A stretch of 19,773 nt of DNA, taken from DASXIW01 sp036497785. GTDB lineage: Bacteria; Pseudomonadota; Alphaproteobacteria; Acetobacterales; Acetobacteraceae. The DNA lies in contig DASXIW010000150.1 of assembly GCA_036497785.1 (NCBI GenBank), positions 1-19,773 of the forward strand. The letters are read 5' to 3'. A program made the position numbers and the translations under genes. This document shows positions 15,936-19,773 of the stretch, in pieces (positions within the stretch are counted from its first letter, which is position 1; the number at the start of each line of letters is the position of its first letter). The notes beneath the pieces were generated by a model. That model was given only the letters and a program-made list of their open reading frames with translations, was not told the origin of the DNA and did not search any database.

Positions 15936-18758
15936 ATGTTGTCGCCCGAACCCAACCTGTTGTCTGCCCCCGATGCCACCGCCCAGTTGCGTGACGCCCT
16001 CGGCGCGCTACGGACGGGCGCGGAGCTGATCGAGCGCGAGGCGGCGCTTGGCGCTTTCCGCCGGCATCTCACGCGCATTCAGCGCACGGTGCGCGAGGCG
16101 TTCGAGAGCGGCGCCCTGCCGGGCGTGAAGGCGGCCCGCAAGCTCGCTGTGCTGACCGACGGGCTGATCGCCGAGCTTTCTGCGTATGCGCTGGCCAATC
16201 TCGCCGGCACCGCCGATGTCGGCCGGCTGACCATCGCCGCCACCGGCGGTTATGGGCGCGGCGAGCTAGCGCCGTTCAGCGATATCGACCTGCTGTTTCT
16301 GATCGGCCCCGAACCGACGCCGCAGGCCATGCTGCTGGTCGAGTTCATGCTGTATTTCCTTTGGGATCTCGGCCTGAAAGTCGGCCACGCGTCGCGCACG
16401 ATCGCCGATTGCCTCACCGAGGCGGCGGGCGACGCGACCATCCGCACCTCGCTGCTGGACACACGCCGCATCGCCGGGGACAGCGGGCTGTTCGCCGAAT
16501 TCAACAGCCGCTTCCGGGCGGATTGCGTCGCCGCCGGGGCGGGGCCGTATCTGCGGGCCAAGCAGGCCGAACGCGATCTGCGGCATCGCCGCTATGGCGA
16601 TTCGCCCTACGTGGTGGAACCGAACATCAAGGAAGGCCGCGGCGGGCTGCGCGATCTGCAGACGATGTATTGGATCTCCCGCTATCTGTTCGCCATTGGT
16701 GGCCTGGACGAGCTGGCCGATCCGCAGGGCCCCGCCTGCGGGATCATCACCAGCACCGAGGCCCGGCTGGCGCGCCGCTCCGCCGATTTCCTGTGGAGCC
16801 TGCGCTTTCATCTGCATTACGTCGCCGGCCGTGCCGAGGAACGCCTGACCTTCGATCTGCAACCGGTGGTAGGTGCCCGCATGGGCTATACCCGCCATGG
16901 CCGCCAGGACGGGGTGGAGCGGTTCATGCGGCATTACTTCCTGACCGCGCGCGAAGTGACCCGGCTGACCCATGTGCTGGAACCCGCCTTGGAGCGCGCC
17001 GCCCTCGGCCCGCCGGCCCGGGCGTCGGAAACCGACGGCAAGCTGGCGCGATCCGGCTTCGTGCTGGCCGATGGAATGCTGATGCCGGCCATGCCGCAGC
17101 AATTCCATGACGAGCCGATCCGCATGCTGCGGATGCTGCAAACCGCGCGCGATCGCGACGTGAAGCTGCATCCGCTGGCGATGCGCGCGCTGATCCGCAA
17201 CGAGCGCCGGGCGGTGGCGCTGCGCGACGACCCCGAGGCGGCCGCCCTGTTCCTGGACCTGCTATGCGGGCGCGACAGCGAGCACAACCGGGCCGACGGC
17301 GCGCATTGGCTGACCGTGCTGAACGAGACCGGGCTGCTCGGCCGCTTCCTGCCGGATTGGGCGCGGATCGTCGGCCAGATGCAGTTCGACACCTATCACG
17401 TGTTCACGGTGGACGAGCACACGATAGAGGCGGTGCGAATCCTCAATACGATGGAGCGCGGCGAACTGGTCGAGGTGGCGCCGGTCGCCTCCAGCCTGGT
17501 CGATCAGCTGCGCTCGCGCCGCACGCTGTATGTCGCCACGCTGTTGCACGACATCGCCAAAGGGCGCGGCGGCGACCATTCCGAGCTGGGTGCCGAGGTG
17601 GCGCTGGAAGTGGGACCGGCGCTGGGGCTGACCGCCGAGGAGACCGAAATGGTCTCCTGGCTGGTGCTGCACCACCTGATGCTGAGCGAGACCGCGTTCA
17701 AGCGCGATATCGACGACCCCAAGACCATTCTCGACCTCGCCGAGACTATCCAGTCCCCCGAGCGGCTGCGGCTGCTGCTGGTGCTGACCGTGGCCGACAT
17801 GCGCGCCGTGTCGGCCAAGGTGTGGAACGGCTGGAAGGCGACGCTGCTGCGCGAGCTATATGCGCGGGTGGCCGAGGTTTTGGCCGGCGGCCTGTCCACC
17901 ACCGAGCGCGACGTGCGCGTGGCGCGCGCCCGCGAGGCGGCGGCGGCCTTGCTGGATGGCTGGCCGGAGACGGATATCCAGCACTTCCTCGGCCTGGGCT
18001 ATGCCGGCTACTGGCTGAGCTTCGACCCCGAGACGCATGTGCGCCATGCCCGGATGATCCGCAGCGCCGAGGCGCGGCAGGCGCCGCTGACGGTGGACAC
18101 CCAGCCATTGCCGGCGCGCGCGGTGACCGAGGTGACGGTGTATGCCGCCGACCATGCCGGGCTGTTCAGCCGCATCGCCGGCGCGCTGGCCGTGGCCGGG
18201 GCCTCCATCGTGGATGCGCGCATCCACACGCTGACCAACGGCATGGCGCTGGACACGTTCTGGGTGCAGGACGCCGCCGGTGGGGCGTTCGATTCGCCGC
18301 ACCGCCTGGCGCGCCTGTATGTGCTGATCGAACAGGCCCTGTCCGGCCGGCTGCGGCTCGCCGCCGAAATCCGCAAAGTCTCGCGCAGCCTGCTGGGACG
18401 GCGAATGCGGGCGATCCATGTGCCGCCCCGCGTGGTGGTCGACAACCACGCTTCCAACGCGCACACCGTGCTGGAAGTGAACGGGCGCGACCGCCCGGGG
18501 CTGTTGCACGACGTAACGGCGGCGATCAGCGAACAGGGGCTGCAAATCGCCTCTGCCCATGTCACCACCTACGGCGTGCGGGCTGTCGATGTGTTCTACG
18601 TGAAAGATGTGTTCGGGCTCAAGGTGGAGAACGAACGTAAGCTGGGCCAGCTGCGCGACGCCCTGCTAACCGCGCTGGCCAGCCCGGAGGAAGCCGAGGC
18701 CGGTCCGCCGCCACCGCCCGCGCCTGCGAAACGACGGCGCTCGGCGAGCGTCGCCTGA
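15936..18758 (+). CDS. glnD: PII uridylyltransferase / uridylyl-removing enzyme
   Basis: GlnD senses glutamine and adds or removes UMP on the PII protein (GlnB/GlnK), controlling nitrogen assimilation. The 940-residue product is complete. The nucleotidyltransferase motif is GGYGRGELAPFSDIDLLFL with Asp116 and Asp118, followed by the characteristic helical segment with EGRGGLRDLQTMYW (about 231-244), which binds and orients PII. The HD domain that removes UMP has LLHDIAKGRGGDHSELG (His538-Asp539) and the later LVLHHLMLSE. Two ACT domains close the protein, at about 730 (VTEVTVYAADHAGLFSRIAG) and 844 (VLEVNGRDRPGLLHDVTAAI), the glutamine-sensing part. A short Pro-rich tail ends it. ATG 15936 follows AAGG. 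It is seven bases behind mutS and its TGA abuts the next ATG. Confidence 0.97.
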   Translation: MLSPEPNLLSAPDATAQLRDALGALRTGAELIEREAALGAFRRHLTRIQRTVREAFESGALPGVKAARKLAVLTDGLIAELSAYALANLAGTADVGRLTIAATGGYGRGELAPFSDIDLLFLIGPEPTPQAMLLVEFMLYFLWDLGLKVGHASRTIADCLTEAAGDATIRTSLLDTRRIAGDSGLFAEFNSRFRADCVAAGAGPYLRAKQAERDLRHRRYGDSPYVVEPNIKEGRGGLRDLQTMYWISRYLFAIGGLDELADPQGPACGIITSTEARLARRSADFLWSLRFHLHYVAGRAEERLTFDLQPVVGARMGYTRHGRQDGVERFMRHYFLTAREVTRLTHVLEPALERAALGPPARASETDGKLARSGFVLADGMLMPAMPQQFHDEPIRMLRMLQTARDRDVKLHPLAMRALIRNERRAVALRDDPEAAALFLDLLCGRDSEHNRADGAHWLTVLNETGLLGRFLPDWARIVGQMQFDTYHVFTVDEHTIEAVRILNTMERGELVEVAPVASSLVDQLRSRRTLYVATLLHDIAKGRGGDHSELGAEVALEVGPALGLTAEETEMVSWLVLHHLMLSETAFKRDIDDPKTILDLAETIQSPERLRLLLVLTVADMRAVSAKVWNGWKATLLRELYARVAEVLAGGLSTTERDVRVARAREAAAALLDGWPETDIQHFLGLGYAGYWLSFDPETHVRHARMIRSAEARQAPLTVDTQPLPARAVTEVTVYAADHAGLFSRIAGALAVAGASIVDARIHTLTNGMALDTFWVQDAAGGAFDSPHRLARLYVLIEQALSGRLRLAAEIRKVSRSLLGRRMRAIHVPPRVVVDNHASNAHTVLEVNGRDRPGLLHDVTAAISEQGLQIASAHVTTYGVRAVDVFYVKDVFGLKVENERKLGQLRDALLTALASPEEAEAGPPPPPAPAKRRRSASVA

Positions 18759-19287
18759 ATGCGCGAGCGACGCGCGGTCGCCGCCGCCCTGCTGCTCAGC
18801 GCCCTAGCTTCTTCGTCCCGCCCCTGGAACGGCACAGACAAACGCCTCCTCGGACTCGGACGCGAACTGGCGGATCACGCTGACCCAGCTGGCGTTGAAC
18901 GGACGGCCGAACAGCAAAGCCACACAGATTTCCTGCCCGCGGGACGGCTGCGACGCGCCGCTATCGCTGGCCGTAGGCGAAACACCCCGGCGCTTTCTGG
19001 TGGCCTTCACCTTCGTGCAGCGAGGCGCCCATCTGTCGTTGCAGGCCTTGACGCCGAAGCCCGGCAAGGTGACCGGCTTCGAGGACGGCTATCACGGGCC
19101 GATCTTCGTGGCCGTGCGCGGTCCGCGGGCGGTACAGACGCTGAATTTCACGCTGACCGGCGTGGCCGAGACCGATCCCAACACCCCGGCGCTGATGGAC
19201 AACACGCTAAGCCTGGTGTCCCACCGCAAAATAAAACCCGATCTGAGCCTGAAGGTCGATCTGGCAAGACCCGCGCCTAAGGGCTGA
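18759..19287 (+). pseudogene. Exported protein of unknown function, frameshifted
   Basis: Directly behind glnD (TGA immediately followed by ATG 18759) a reading frame gives an export signal, MRERRAVAAALLLSALASSS, and then turns to nonsense. From about 18820 the neighbouring frame carries a plausible mature protein: TAQTNASSDSDANWRITLTQ, then TQISCPRDGCDAPLSLAVGE, FLVAFTFVQRG, PKPGKVTGFEDGYHGPIF and LNFTLTGVAETDPNTPALMD, ending at TGA just past 19284. That frame has a TAG at 18805-18807, so it cannot have started upstream on its own; the two parts belong together and about one base has been gained between 18808 and 18835. The joined product would be about 175 residues with two Cys that could pair. 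I do not recognise the family. The end overlaps the minus-strand gene by 11 bases. Confidence 0.6.
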
Positions 19288-19773
19288 TCGCGAGCGCCCG
19301 CTCAGGAGGAGACAGCACTGCGGTGAAGCTGCTGACGCCGCCGCGCAGCACGTCGCGGACGCGCAGGGTCCAGCTTCCGGGCATGTCGCTCACCGCCTTC
19401 GGCAGCGGCCACGCGGCCCTGGCGCCATGCATCACCAGATTGCCGGAATATCAGGGCACCACGCGCCCGGCGGGGTCGATGGCGTCGATATGCAGCACCG
19501 GCGACGTGTCCGGCGCGCCGTCGCGGACCACGCGCAGTTCGGCCGTCTCGCCCGCGCGCAGCGTCGCGGGTGCCGCGAATTCGGTGTGCTGCCAATCGGT
19601 GCTGGCGGCGGCGCGAAGATTGTGTACGTAGGAAGGCTGCTTCAGCGTCAGTACCGCCGCCTCGTTCGGCTGCGGCACGCCGTCCGGACCGGCATCGCGT
19701 TGCAGGCCGCGAATGGTCACGCCGCCATTGCGCAGGCCGCGGATATCCACATCGGCGGCAGGCTGGCCAGCCG
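19277..19773 (-). pseudogene. 3' part of a gene with an in-frame TGA; runs off the right edge
   Basis: On the minus strand a coding frame enters from the right edge and gives IRGLQRDAGPDGVPQPNEAA, then QPSYVHNLRAAAST and VLHIDAIDPAGRVVP, then TGA at 19453-19451. In the same frame it continues convincingly as YSGNLVMHGARAAWPLPKAV, SDMPGSWTLRVRDVLRGG, ending at TAG 19279-19277. The layout 'DPAGR-x-V ... YSGN ... P-G-S-W-T-L-R-V-R-D-V-x-x-G' is that of a small beta-sandwich domain found at the ends of secreted hydrolases and similar proteins. I cannot name the protein. A single G-to-A change from TGG would create the TGA. The start is outside the window, so size and role are unknown. It overlaps the post-glnD gene tail to tail. 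Confidence 0.65.

Noticed and set aside
17264..18640. Open frame of about 458 codons inside glnD in another frame
   Set aside because: No motif; the glnD frame carries the HD and ACT domains across the same bases.
19451..19453. Selenocysteine at the in-frame TGA
   Set aside because: No selenoprotein-like context and no evident recoding hairpin directly behind the TGA; nonsense mutation is simpler.

Overview
The window is GC-rich DNA (only short promoter-like stretches are AT-richer). It reads as an alphaproteobacterial chromosome, most likely an Acetobacteraceae-type bacterium. Indicators are the block argH / short lipoprotein / lysA / large Gln-rich membrane protein of the alphaproteobacterial TIGR02302/DUF4175 type, with a TlpA-like thioredoxin divergent from argH; a two-domain malic enzyme fused to a phosphotransacetylase-like domain; and glnD directly behind mutS. 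Taxonomy is inferred from family resemblance, not from a search.

Layout. Bases 1-2033 look like an eroded accessory patch: a degenerate tRNA-like 5' half at the left edge, remains of an ADP-ribosyltransferase (ART) toxin gene running out of frame into an N-terminally truncated ADP-ribosylglycohydrolase (ARH), and an intact small protein of unknown function. A YeeE/YedE-type sulfur-compound transporter (2034-3254, minus) and a TlpA-like thioredoxin (3483-4076, minus) follow. The core block 4091-9807 (plus) holds argH, a 41-residue LptM-like lipoprotein, lysA and the DUF4175-type protein. It converges on maeB (9853-12138, minus) at a 9-bp hairpin. Upstream of maeB is a frameshifted PEP-CTERM protein gene (minus), then a 370-bp AT-richer spacer, then mutS and glnD (plus). 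The right end holds two broken genes: a frameshifted exported protein directly behind glnD, and the 3' end of a minus-strand gene with an in-frame TGA, running off the window.

How the genes relate. argH (arginine), lysA (lysine), maeB (C4/C3 carbon flux) and glnD (nitrogen sensing through PII) are housekeeping metabolism. mutS is DNA repair. lptM and the DUF4175 protein belong to the envelope. All long housekeeping reading frames are intact, while four or five accessory or exported genes (ART, ARH, PEP-CTERM protein, post-glnD exported protein, right-edge protein) carry frameshifts, a deletion or a nonsense codon. That contrast argues for real gene decay rather than uniformly poor sequence, although single-base sequencing errors cannot be excluded from one sequence.

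The most interesting item is the ART/ARH relic at 168-1485. It has the composition of a toxin/immunity pair in which the toxin attaches ADP-ribose and the immunity protein removes it (compare Tre1/Tri1), here caught in decay. I did not find a clearly new, intact system.
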